A stretch of DNA of 64,000 bases from assembly GCA_023436225.1 (NCBI GenBank), contig JAEZKA010000010.1, positions 62,001 to 126,000 of the forward strand. Reading direction: 5' to 3'. Under the pieces are notes generated by a model that had not been told where the DNA came from, did no database searches, and worked only from the letters and a program-made list of their open reading frames with translations. The position numbers and the translations under genes were made by a program. This stretch comes from Bacillota bacterium. Its GTDB lineage: Bacteria > Bacillota > Clostridia > Lachnospirales > Lachnospiraceae. Positions 56,551 through 64,000 of this stretch are shown here, piece after piece (the first letter of the stretch is position 1; every line of letters starts with the position of its first letter).

Positions 56551-58266
56551 TTACTGCATATACCCACCCTGCATCGGGGACACTGCACGTTCTGCAAAAA
56601 GCTTTAATACACCCTTCTCATACTTTGGTGCTCTTGGCTTCCATAGCTCTTTTCGTCTTGATAGTTCCTTTTCTACCTCGAAGGGACTTGCTTCCTTCCC
56701 TTTCATACCAATTATCCTCAGTATCCGCTTCTCTATATCAATCTCAATCAAATCCTCCTCTTCAACCAAGGCGATTGGTCCTCCATCAGCAGCCTCCGGG
56801 GATACATGTCCGATTGCAGGTCCTTTAGAGGCTCCAGAGAACCTTCCATCGGTTATTAATGCAATGGATTTTGCCAAATCCGGATCGGAGGATATCGCTT
56901 CCGTAGTATAGAACATTTCCGGCATTCCGCTACCCCTGGGTCCCTCATAGCGGATGATCACCGCTTCCTGTGGATGAATTCTTTTACTTAAAATAGCCGC
57001 AATTGCTTCTTCCTCACTGTCAAAGGGTCTCGCCTTCAAAATCGCCTTATGCATCTCTACCGGAACCGCACTATGCTTGATTACCGCTCCGGAAGGCGCC
57101 AAATTACCGGATAATATCGCAATCGCCCCATTTACTCCGATCGCCGAATCATATGGCCGTATAATCTCTTCTCTCGAAAGCCCTAATTTGTCCAGGTAAG
57201 CGCTGCATCGGTCATAATATCCATTTCTCTTCAATTCCTCAAGGTTCTCTCCCAAGGTCTTACCGGTTACGGTCATAACGTCAAGATGAAGGTTCTCCTT
57301 AATCTCCTCCATAATAGCGGGAACACCTCCGGCATAATGGAAAAACTGAGCCGGCCAGGTACCGCTGGGGCGGATATTAAGAATATAATGAGCATTACGA
57401 TGTATGCGATCAAAGCGTTCTGCATCCAACTCAATTCCAAATTCATGAGCAATTGCAGGTAAATGCATCAGGGTGTTTGTAGAACCCGAGATTGCAGCAT
57501 GTACCATAATCGCGTTGTCAAAGGACTGTTCCGTCACAAAATCTCTAGGCCTCATCCCAAGCTTAGCTAATTCTACAGCTTGCCTTCCTGCCCGGTAGGC
57601 GTACTCTGTCAGCTCCTCGCTGGTAGCCGGAAGCAGTGCACTTCCAGGTAGCATTAATCCCAGGGCCTCCGCCATAATCTGCATGGTAGCCGCTGTACCC
57701 ATAAAGGAGCAGGCCCCACAGGAGGGGCAGGCATGATGTTTATAATAGGTGAATTCTTCCTGTGATATCTCTCCTCGCTGGTACTTAGCACTATAGGTAC
57801 CAATCTGCTCCAGCGTCAATAACTGGGGACCGGCATCCATTACTCCTCCTGTCATAACGATGGAGGGCATGTTAATTCTGCCAATCGCCATCAGATGTGC
57901 AGGAACTGCTTTGTCACAGCTTGAGATAAATACTCCGCTGTCAAAGGGGGTGGCATTCGCATGTATTTCGATCAGATTCGCTATCGTATCTCTTGAAACA
58001 AGGGAATAATTAATCCCATCATGCCCCTGAGCCATACCGTCACAAATATCGGTCGCAAAATATCTTGCTCCTTTTCCTCCTTGTTCATCAATTCCGCTCA
58101 CTGCTTTTTCAACCAGCGACAAAAGATGTGCGCTTCCCGGATGACTATCTCCAAAGGTACTTTCTACAAGTACCTGTACCTTTTCAAGATCCGTGGCACT
58201 CCAGCCCATTCCGAGCTTAAGCGGATCCATTTCCGGTGCAATTTTTCGTATCTCCTGACTAATCAT
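56551..58266 (-). CDS. IlvD/Edd family dehydratase
   Basis: A 571-residue Fe-S dehydratase. Cluster cysteines are in SSCDKAVP and HACPSCGACSFMGTA; metal-site acidic residues lie in ATDICDGMAQGHDG, and C-terminal ITDGRFSGASKGPAIGHVSPEA is family-typical. It may make branched-chain amino acids, but no ilv genes are near and several segments differ from standard IlvD, so a sugar-acid (xylonate/gluconate type) dehydratase is also plausible. The start at 58266 has GGGGGAG 5 nt upstream. It is monocistronic. Confidence 0.82.
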   Translation of the reverse strand: MISQEIRKIAPEMDPLKLGMGWSATDLEKVQVLVESTFGDSHPGSAHLLSLVEKAVSGIDEQGGKGARYFATDICDGMAQGHDGINYSLVSRDTIANLIEIHANATPFDSGVFISSCDKAVPAHLMAIGRINMPSIVMTGGVMDAGPQLLTLEQIGTYSAKYQRGEISQEEFTYYKHHACPSCGACSFMGTAATMQIMAEALGLMLPGSALLPATSEELTEYAYRAGRQAVELAKLGMRPRDFVTEQSFDNAIMVHAAISGSTNTLMHLPAIAHEFGIELDAERFDRIHRNAHYILNIRPSGTWPAQFFHYAGGVPAIMEEIKENLHLDVMTVTGKTLGENLEELKRNGYYDRCSAYLDKLGLSREEIIRPYDSAIGVNGAIAILSGNLAPSGAVIKHSAVPVEMHKAILKARPFDSEEEAIAAILSKRIHPQEAVIIRYEGPRGSGMPEMFYTTEAISSDPDLAKSIALITDGRFSGASKGPAIGHVSPEAADGGPIALVEEEDLIEIDIEKRILRIIGMKGKEASPFEVEKELSRRKELWKPRAPKYEKGVLKLFAERAVSPMQGGYMQ

Positions 58267-58318
58267 AATTACTCCCCCATCAAGCATAATTTATCATCGT
58301 TATATTCCAAGTAAATGC

Positions 58319-58356
58319 ATGCTACAAGAAAACCCTCAGTCAATATCTTGTAGCAT
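58319..58356. other. Hairpin in the IlvD/Edd promoter region
   Basis: ATGCTACAAGA pairs with TCTTGTAGCAT (11 bp perfect) around a 16-nt loop, about 55-90 bp upstream of the start at 58266. It may lie in the 5' untranslated region and affect expression. Confidence 0.5.
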
Positions 58357-58357
58357 T

Positions 58358-58478
58358 TATTCAAAAGGTTAACTATGCATTCAAAAAGTATCCTGGCAAA
58401 CCTTTTATGTAGGTTACATTCAAAAGTCAACCCGGTAAAAATTTATATAGCATGTATTCAATTAAAGTTAGCTATGCA
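58358..58478 (-). repeat. Three related motifs upstream of the IlvD/Edd gene
   Basis: ATTCAAAAGGTTAACTATGCA (58358-58379 region), ATTCAAAAGTCAACCC (58418-58433) and ATTCAATTAAAGTTAGCTATGCA in part (58456-58478) share an ATTCAA-N-GTTARC-TATGCA pattern. Spacing is about 40-60 bp. They may be degenerate operator sites. Confidence 0.35.
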
Positions 58479-58594
58479 AATTATTTGCTTTGCAATGTTA
58501 AAAAAATCTTTAGATCACCTGTCATCTGATAATTCACAAACGTTTTCTTAGACCTTTATATTGATACAAATATATTACACAACAAGGCTGAAAA

Positions 58595-58623
58595 AGGCAA
58601 CAGGCTTTCGTAGCCCATTGCCT
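58595..58623 (-). terminator. Terminator of the glycogen operon
   Basis: On the minus strand AGGCAATGGGCT pairs with AGCCTGTTGCCT around ACGAA (one mismatch), followed by TTTTTC. It lies 16 nt after the stop of glgA2. Confidence 0.85.
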
Positions 58624-58638
58624 ATTTGGTATCATTTA

Positions 58639-60084
58639 TTATTGCTTTTCCCTGCGTTGCTGTTCCGCTGAGCTATCCTCCCCAGGCAACGTAAGCAGTA
58701 CCTCATAATATGCCAAATACTGAGACACACTCTTCTCCCAGGAGGAATCAAAATCCATACAATTTTTGATAAGGTACTTCCAATCGGGGGTATGATATGC
58801 CTCAAGAGCCCTATTTAATGCTTCATTTAAGGCTTGCCCACTCCATTCCTTCATATAAAAACCATTGGATTTCTTTTGTTTGTCTCTGTTATCAATGACG
58901 GTATCCTTCAAGCCTCCTACCGGATTGACTATTGGGACAGCTCCATAACGCATCGCATAGAGTTGACCAAGCCCACAAGGCTCGAATAAAGAGGGCATCA
59001 AATAGATGTCCGCTCCTGCATAGATTTTCTTTGCCATACCTGCCGAATACTCAAAGTCTACCGCAAGGCTATCCGGATAACTACTCGTGATATTAGCCAA
59101 CAGTCCCTGATAATACGGATTTCCTGATCCCATAACAACCAGCTGAAGCTTGCTAAAATCAAAGAAGCTAATGGCTTTCATCAGAATATCAATTCCCTTC
59201 GAATAATCCAACCGCGTAATCATGGCAACCAGCGGTCTCTCGTCCTCCGGTAGCCTATAATGCTGTCGGAGCCAGGTTCTGTTCTTATGTTTCAACTCTA
59301 TATGCTTACTGTCATAGGGATATTCCAGCTCTCCCTCTGCCATTGGATCATACAGTTCTTTATCAATGCCATTGAGGATTCCTACCATAGGCTCCTTCCT
59401 CTGCTCAATCAGGGGCGTCATCCCGCAGCCCTGCGACTGAATCTTAATTTCTTCACAATAACCCGAACTTACTGTAGTAAGCAGATCGGAGTATATAATT
59501 CCTGCACTCATGAAATTCAGCCATTCTGGCCACCCCAGGGCATATTGTTCCTTCATACTAAGCAATCCCTTCAGATAGGACGCAGGAACGAAGCCATGAT
59601 AAGAGATGTTATGAACGGTATAGACCGTCTTAATCTCAGGAAATTCCTTTCTGATCAATAAAGGCAGCATTCCTGTATGCCAATCATTGGCATGAATAAT
59701 ATCAGGCTTATAATTGAGCCTTCGAAGCATCTCAATCACCGATTTGCAAAAGAAGAAATACCTTATTCCGTCATCCTCATAACCATAGATATTATCACGA
59801 TAATAATATCGGTCATTGGCAATAAAATAGGTTACCATATCCTTATCACTATAGTCAGTCTTGACTACACAGGTCTCAAACCCTGCTTCCATCTCAACGG
59901 GAAAATCAATAAGATACTTCATCCCAGCCTTAACTGCCTTATGATAAGGCATGACCCGTCTGATCTCATAGACGCCGCTTTCCTTCAGTGCCTTTGGAAA
60001 GCTTCTTGCCACTTCTCCTAATCCACCTGCATTGGCATAGGGCGAAATCTCTGCCGCCACATATAAAAGCTTTCTTTTCTTCAT
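58639..60084 (-). CDS. Glycogen synthase paralogue with altered ADP-glucose loop
   Basis: A 481-residue GT5 enzyme, similar to the upstream GlgA. It has the GT-B fold and C-terminal SLFEPCGLGQLYAMRYG. At the N-terminus the standard K-T-G-G-L loop reads N-A-G-G-L (Asn18-Ala-Gly-Gly-Leu), and NPVGGLKDTV replaces the usual TGGL. The missing lysine normally contacts the nucleotide sugar, so catalysis or donor choice may differ. The start at 60084 begins at the conserved MKKRKLLYVAAE; the ribosome site is weak and 60096 is an alternative. It begins about 34 bp after the glgA stop. Confidence 0.85.
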   Translation of the reverse strand: MKKRKLLYVAAEISPYANAGGLGEVARSFPKALKESGVYEIRRVMPYHKAVKAGMKYLIDFPVEMEAGFETCVVKTDYSDKDMVTYFIANDRYYYRDNIYGYEDDGIRYFFFCKSVIEMLRRLNYKPDIIHANDWHTGMLPLLIRKEFPEIKTVYTVHNISYHGFVPASYLKGLLSMKEQYALGWPEWLNFMSAGIIYSDLLTTVSSGYCEEIKIQSQGCGMTPLIEQRKEPMVGILNGIDKELYDPMAEGELEYPYDSKHIELKHKNRTWLRQHYRLPEDERPLVAMITRLDYSKGIDILMKAISFFDFSKLQLVVMGSGNPYYQGLLANITSSYPDSLAVDFEYSAGMAKKIYAGADIYLMPSLFEPCGLGQLYAMRYGAVPIVNPVGGLKDTVIDNRDKQKKSNGFYMKEWSGQALNEALNRALEAYHTPDWKYLIKNCMDFDSSWEKSVSQYLAYYEVLLTLPGEDSSAEQQRREKQ

Positions 60085-60117
60085 TCTAGTAATCATACCT
60101 TTCTCATAATGCAAACT

Positions 60118-61626
60118 TTACAGCTTATCATACAGCTCCATATACTTGAGGGAGGGAACTTCCCAGCTAAAATCCTTTGACATCGCTGCTTTAATGAGTT
60201 TACTTCGGAGTGTTTTCTTTTTATATATTTCTAAGGCCCTTCTTATGGTATAGAGCATATCATGAGCATTGTAATTCGTAAAGCTGAAGCCATTGCCTTC
60301 TCCTGTCGCTTCCTGGTAGGAAATCACTGTATCCTTCAACCCCCCGGTTTCTCTGACAATCGGAAGTGTTCCATATCGCATACTGATCAGTTGACCCAGT
60401 CCACAGGGTTCAAAGAGGGATGGCATCAGAAAGAAGTCTGCCGCAGCATAGATTCTCTGGGCTCTGGGGTCACTATAAGCGATCATAACCGACACCTTAC
60501 CCGGATATCGGCTTACTGCATTTTGAAATAACTCTTCGTATTTCTTATCTCCGCTGCCAAGAATCACAAATTGCAGGTCTTCCTTCATAAGCTCATCAAA
60601 AACACATTCAATCAAGGCTAAGCCCTTTTGATCGGTAAGTCTGGACACCAGTCCAATCAGTGGAATATCCTCATTCACGGTAAGGTTCAATCTCTTCTGC
60701 AGCTCTGTCTTATTGATCTTCTTATTTTTTATGGTAGATTTCGTATAGTTTTGATAGATAAAGGGATCTGTCTTCGGATTATATAATTCATAATCAATTC
60801 CATTTACAATACCGCTCAGATCTTTCTCCCTAGCCCGAAGGAGTCCGTCCAACCCCTCACCGAAATAAGGATATTTGATTTCCTCTGCATAGGTGTCACT
60901 CACGGTTGTAATCCAATCAGAATACACTAATCCACCCTTCATGAAGCTTCCACTGCCATAGAATTCCAATTTATCCGCGGTAAAATATTCGTCTCCCAGT
61001 CCAAACCATTCCTTCATTTCTGAAATTCCATAGATTCCCTGAAATTTCAGATTATGAATGGTGAACATAGTACGAATATCCTTGTAGCGATCAAAGCTCC
61101 GATACTGTGCATTTAAAAGCACCGGCACCATTCCGGTCTGCCAATCATGACAATGGATCAGATCCGGATTAAAGCTCAGATGGGGTATCGCCTCCAGCAC
61201 CGCACGGCAAAAGAAAGCAAAGCGCTCCACATCATCTCCATAGCCATAACAATTATCCCTCTTAAAGTAAAATTCATTATCGATAAAATAGTAGGTAATA
61301 CCTCGGTATATCGCCTGCTCAATTCCACAGTACAGGTGTCTGTAGCCCAAGTTAATATAAGTATGGCATAGATGCTCCAGCTCTATATGATTCTCAATGA
61401 GGATATCAGTAAGTGTCTTCTTACCTTCCCCTTCCTCCAGCTCTCCTGATTCCTCGTCCCGTAGTATTCGCTTTGATTTACCGCCATACTCATACTTTGG
61501 CATAATTACTCTTATATCGGCTCCCCGCTTAATAAGCGCAGGTGGTAAGCCTCCGACCACGTCTGCCAGACCTCCGGTCTTTGCAAAGGGACTGGCTTCC
61601 GATGCTACCATAAGAATCTTCTTCAT
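60118..61626 (-). CDS. glgA: Glycogen synthase
   Basis: A 502-residue GT5 enzyme that elongates alpha-1,4-glucan from ADP-glucose. The N-terminal VASEASPFAKTGGLADVVGG holds the KTGGL donor loop (Lys16). The C-terminal SLFEPCGLGQLISMRYG and RETGGLKDTV contain the catalytic glutamate and glycine loop. GGGGAGG precedes the ATG. It follows glgD in the same direction, separated by the MITE-like element (61669-61893), and precedes the divergent paralogue. Confidence 0.93.
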   Translation of the reverse strand: MKKILMVASEASPFAKTGGLADVVGGLPPALIKRGADIRVIMPKYEYGGKSKRILRDEESGELEEGEGKKTLTDILIENHIELEHLCHTYINLGYRHLYCGIEQAIYRGITYYFIDNEFYFKRDNCYGYGDDVERFAFFCRAVLEAIPHLSFNPDLIHCHDWQTGMVPVLLNAQYRSFDRYKDIRTMFTIHNLKFQGIYGISEMKEWFGLGDEYFTADKLEFYGSGSFMKGGLVYSDWITTVSDTYAEEIKYPYFGEGLDGLLRAREKDLSGIVNGIDYELYNPKTDPFIYQNYTKSTIKNKKINKTELQKRLNLTVNEDIPLIGLVSRLTDQKGLALIECVFDELMKEDLQFVILGSGDKKYEELFQNAVSRYPGKVSVMIAYSDPRAQRIYAAADFFLMPSLFEPCGLGQLISMRYGTLPIVRETGGLKDTVISYQEATGEGNGFSFTNYNAHDMLYTIRRALEIYKKKTLRSKLIKAAMSKDFSWEVPSLKYMELYDKL

Positions 61627-61668
61627 AATATTATCAACCTCCCCGTATCATTATAATAATTAGGACAA

Positions 61669-61893
61669 GAGTGTCAAAAGCCTAACAAGCAACTTGTATT
61701 CATCAATTTGCACATCTATACCCAGGCTTTAGCATGTTGCAGAATATAATTTGATGAGCAACTGTATGATGTCCATACTACGTGACTCATCCAAGCGAGA
61801 GCGTGTTGCGAATGAATTATGTTCTGTAACATGCAAATAAAATTATAATTGAGCAAATTGATGAAACATATTTCTAAAAAGGCTTTTGACTTC
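61669..61893 (-). mobile_element. MITE-like palindromic element, copy B
   Basis: A 225-bp element homologous on its minus strand to copy A (29021-29249), with conserved blocks TTCATTCGCA, TCGCTTGGATGAGTCACGTA and CATACAGTTGCTCATC. The right-end (plus) terminal repeat is intact (GAGTGTCAAAAG), the other end has drifted to GTCAAAAGCC only. It sits 24 nt after the glgD stop, inside the glg operon, and interrupts the glgD-glgA spacing. Confidence 0.85.
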
Positions 61894-61916
61894 TAGTCAT
61901 TAGGTATTTGCGATTA

Positions 61917-63038
61917 CTATATAACTGCTCCCTTGCGTATCACTACTGGGTAACATTCCTGGCCCACCAGATGTTTTCCCTTACGAATGATTACGTCCTT
62001 ATCCAGAATCACATGTTCCAGTACCACCTTATCCTGTATCTCGGCATCCTGCATGATGACACTATTCTTTACAACAGCTCCCTCCGCCACCTTAACTCCA
62101 CGGAATAGCACACAGTTTTCCACTTGACCATTTATAATGCAGCCGTCAGCTACTAATGAATTTTCAGCTCTGGCATTAATACCATATTTAGCAGGAACCT
62201 CGTCCCTAACCTTTGTATAGATTTTCCCGTTACGATGGAATAACTCAAAGTAATTTCCTGAGTTAATAAGCTCAAGATTATGTTTGAAGTACGACTGTAT
62301 GCTGTCAACATTGGCCAGATATCCATCATAGGAGAAGCCTAATATTTTCAGTTTATTCAAATTGCGTACCAGGACATCCTTATTGAAGTCAAAAAGTCCC
62401 CTGGCCTCACATTCCTCAATCAGATATTCGAATAAACGCTTTTCGATTATGTATATTTCCATACAAAGCTTATCTGATGTCGGATTTGACGGCTTAACCT
62501 CCATATCAATGATCCGGTTATTCTCATCTGTCTTTATAATGGTGTGTTTTGATAGCTCCTCTTTGGTAGCCTTCTTCATATCCTTGTAGATTACTGTGAT
62601 ATCTGCATCATTTGCTTTATGAAACTCCATTGCCCCCTGATAGGTTAGATTACATACCATCGAGCTACCTGAAAGAATCACATATTTTTGAAGACTTTTT
62701 CTGATATAAGACATATTACTGTGAAATGCTTCGATTTCACCTCGATACCAGCCCTTATTATCATGGCTGACATAAGGAGGCAGGATGAATAAACCGCCAT
62801 TTTTACGATCAAGATCCCATTGCTTTCCAGTATCCAGATGATCCATCAAAGAATGATAGTTGTTCTGTGTAATAATTCCTACGTTGTATATTCCCGAATT
62901 AATCATATTGGATAAAATAAAGTCAATAATGCGATATCTTCCACCGAAGGGTAATGCAGCAACAGATCTGCGAAGTGTTAGCTCCTGAAGGCTGACATTA
63001 CTATCACCGGTATAAATAATTCCCATTGTGTCTCTCAT
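61917..63038 (-). CDS. glgD: Glucose-1-phosphate adenylyltransferase, GlgD subunit
   Basis: A 373-residue ADP-glucose pyrophosphorylase paralogue. It begins MGIIYTGDSN after five residues, has RRSVAALPFGGRYRIIDFILS and a C-terminal left-handed beta-helix (hexapeptide repeats from about 275). GlgD subunits in Firmicutes are regulatory partners of GlgC. Several active-site residues of GlgC are not obvious. The start at 63038 has GGAGGAT upstream; a longer in-frame reading is not supported. It is between glgC and glgA in the operon. Confidence 0.93.
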   Translation of the reverse strand: MRDTMGIIYTGDSNVSLQELTLRRSVAALPFGGRYRIIDFILSNMINSGIYNVGIITQNNYHSLMDHLDTGKQWDLDRKNGGLFILPPYVSHDNKGWYRGEIEAFHSNMSYIRKSLQKYVILSGSSMVCNLTYQGAMEFHKANDADITVIYKDMKKATKEELSKHTIIKTDENNRIIDMEVKPSNPTSDKLCMEIYIIEKRLFEYLIEECEARGLFDFNKDVLVRNLNKLKILGFSYDGYLANVDSIQSYFKHNLELINSGNYFELFHRNGKIYTKVRDEVPAKYGINARAENSLVADGCIINGQVENCVLFRGVKVAEGAVVKNSVIMQDAEIQDKVVLEHVILDKDVIIRKGKHLVGQECYPVVIRKGAVI

Positions 63039-63096
63039 AAATCCTCCATTCTGCCGCACTATTACGGCACTGATTTTCTCTATCGAACACAACTTA

Positions 63097-64000
63097 TTAG
63101 ATGGCCGTCTGAAATGATTTGTAAGTATCCTCATCAATCATGCTACCCTTAGCCAGTCGGAATCCGGTAGGAATGACCAGGTTCTCACCAATAACCGTTA
63201 TGTCACAATCTTTATCCACAGCTGCTGTGTTGAGGTCATTTTCTGTGCTGTAACCAATATGGCAGTTATCACCGATTACTGTATTCTCTGCGATGATTGC
63301 ATTTTCAATTATCACATTCTCACCTATCTTAACATTTGGCATTAGAATAGAGTTATATACGTGGCTTCCGCTTCCGACCGTTACTCCTGCAAAAAGTACG
63401 GAGTGCAATACATCACCGTATATGATACCTCCTTCGGTGATAATACATCTCTTTACATTTGCACCGAGAGAAATGTAATGCGGTGGTTCCACCGGATTTC
63501 TGGAATATATCTTCCAACCGGTATCATATAGGTCAAGCTCCGAGGATTCCTCCAGCAGATCCATGTTGGCTTCCCATAAGCTCTGGATGGTACCAACATC
63601 TCTCCAATATCCCTTAAATGGATATGCAAACATACGCTCCCCGTTCTTTAACATCTTTGGAATGATATCCTTTCCAAAGTCATTATGAGAGTCCGGTGTA
63701 TTCATATCATCAATCAGATACTGTCTTAATTTCTTCCAGTTAAATATGTAGATCCCCATGGATGCCTTGTTGCTGATGGGATTTTTGGGTTTCTCTATAA
63801 ACTCGTAGACCTTCTCATTCTCATCGGTATTCATGATACCGAAGCGACTTGCCTCCTCCCACGGGACCTCAAGAATTGCTATGGTTGCATCTGCATTCTT
63901 CTCCTCATGGTATTGAAGCATAGCATTATAATCCATCTTATAGATTTGATCACCGGATAGAATGAGGACATATTCCGGATCATAGGTCTCGATGAACTCC
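63097..64000 (-). CDS. glgC: Glucose-1-phosphate adenylyltransferase, GlgC subunit (partial)
   Basis: The C-terminal 300 residues of GlgC; the frame continues beyond the window edge at 64000. [29 protein letters not shown] and FIEKPKNP are active-site segments for glucose-1-phosphate binding, followed by a beta-helix domain with [19 protein letters not shown]. It makes ADP-glucose for glycogen synthesis. It is the first visible gene of the glg operon, 58 bp before glgD. The N-terminus and promoter lie outside. Confidence 0.95.
   Translation of the reverse strand, partial: EFIETYDPEYVLILSGDQIYKMDYNAMLQYHEEKNADATIAILEVPWEEASRFGIMNTDENEKVYEFIEKPKNPISNKASMGIYIFNWKKLRQYLIDDMNTPDSHNDFGKDIIPKMLKNGERMFAYPFKGYWRDVGTIQSLWEANMDLLEESSELDLYDTGWKIYSRNPVEPPHYISLGANVKRCIITEGGIIYGDVLHSVLFAGVTVGSGSHVYNSILMPNVKIGENVIIENAIIAENTVIGDNCHIGYSTENDLNTAAVDKDCDITVIGENLVIPTGFRLAKGSMIDEDTYKSFQTAI

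Larger units (their letters stand above)
58267..58638. other. Region upstream of the IlvD/Edd gene
   Basis: Holds the hairpin at 58319-58356, three related direct motifs at 58358-58478, and the glg operon terminator. No gene seen. Confidence 0.4.

Noticed and set aside
56333..56911. 192-codon plus-strand open frame over the cotF-ilvD junction
   Set aside because: Overlaps the cotF-like end, the GC-rich hairpin and the antisense of the dehydratase; no conserved sequence.

Overview
The window looks like chromosome of an anaerobic, plant-polysaccharide-degrading Firmicute, most likely a Lachnospiraceae (Lachnoclostridium/Clostridium phytofermentans-like) bacterium. By eye the DNA is about 40% GC, with strong AGGAGG-type ribosome binding sites and many intrinsic terminators. 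There is a CotF-like coat protein, a GlgC/GlgD pair, a 2-oxoacid:ferredoxin oxidoreductase and many xylan-active glycosidases. No rRNA, tRNA, CRISPR array, phage module or intact transposase gene was seen. The assignment is inferred from gene content, not from a search.

Layout. 0-2 kb: a C39-like peptidase and a transglutaminase-like protein. 2.1-7.6 kb: a minus-strand purine-salvage operon (xpt, BMP-family nucleoside-binding lipoprotein, one ATPase, two permeases) ending in a strong terminator. 8.0-9.3 kb: a decayed chromate-transporter gene facing murI. 9.6-18.7 kb: an AraC regulator fused to a GH39-like domain, divergent from a five-gene family-5 oligosaccharide/peptide ABC importer. 18.9-24.5 kb: an MFS transporter, a second AraC regulator and a GH2 beta-galactosidase. 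24.7-29.7 kb: korAB under a promoter carrying a perfect Fur box, a CBM9-like protein, a SIMPL-domain protein, a palindromic MITE-like element and a carboxymuconolactone-decarboxylase-like protein. 29.9-33.4 kb: a GH43 enzyme co-directional with an HD-GYP signalling protein. 33.4-34.2 kb: gene fragments only. 34.2-38.1 kb: YyaL/DUF255, then a PadR-glycosyltransferase operon with twin operators. 38.3-48.5 kb: a glucuronoxylan cluster (uxuB, broken uxuA, GH67, GH3, AraC, GH43). 48.9-52.2 kb: DegV, MarR and a CcdA-thioredoxin fusion. 52.2-54.6 kb: a structured leader and a MutS2-like ATPase without Smr. 54.8-58.3 kb: a GGDEF protein, a CotF-like protein and an IlvD/Edd-family dehydratase. 58.6-64 kb: a glycogen operon (glgC-glgD-glgA-glgA2), cut by the window edge inside glgC.

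How the genes fit together. GH43, GH3 and GH67 enzymes would release xylose, arabinose and (methyl)glucuronic acid from glucuronoxylan fragments. The ABC importer and AraC-type sensors would handle uptake and control, and UxuB belongs to glucuronate catabolism. Sugar surplus can be stored as glycogen. The 2-oxoacid:ferredoxin oxidoreductase supplies low-potential electron chemistry. The local mannonate dehydratase is destroyed by an internal deletion, so the glucuronate route must be completed elsewhere or is lost.

Features that stand out are: a roughly 225-bp palindromic repeat present twice, each time just after a stop codon; the AraC-GH39 sensor that lost its acid/base glutamate; several internally deleted gene remnants; short tandem repeats in gene leaders; and a possible attenuation leader in front of the Smr-less MutS2.
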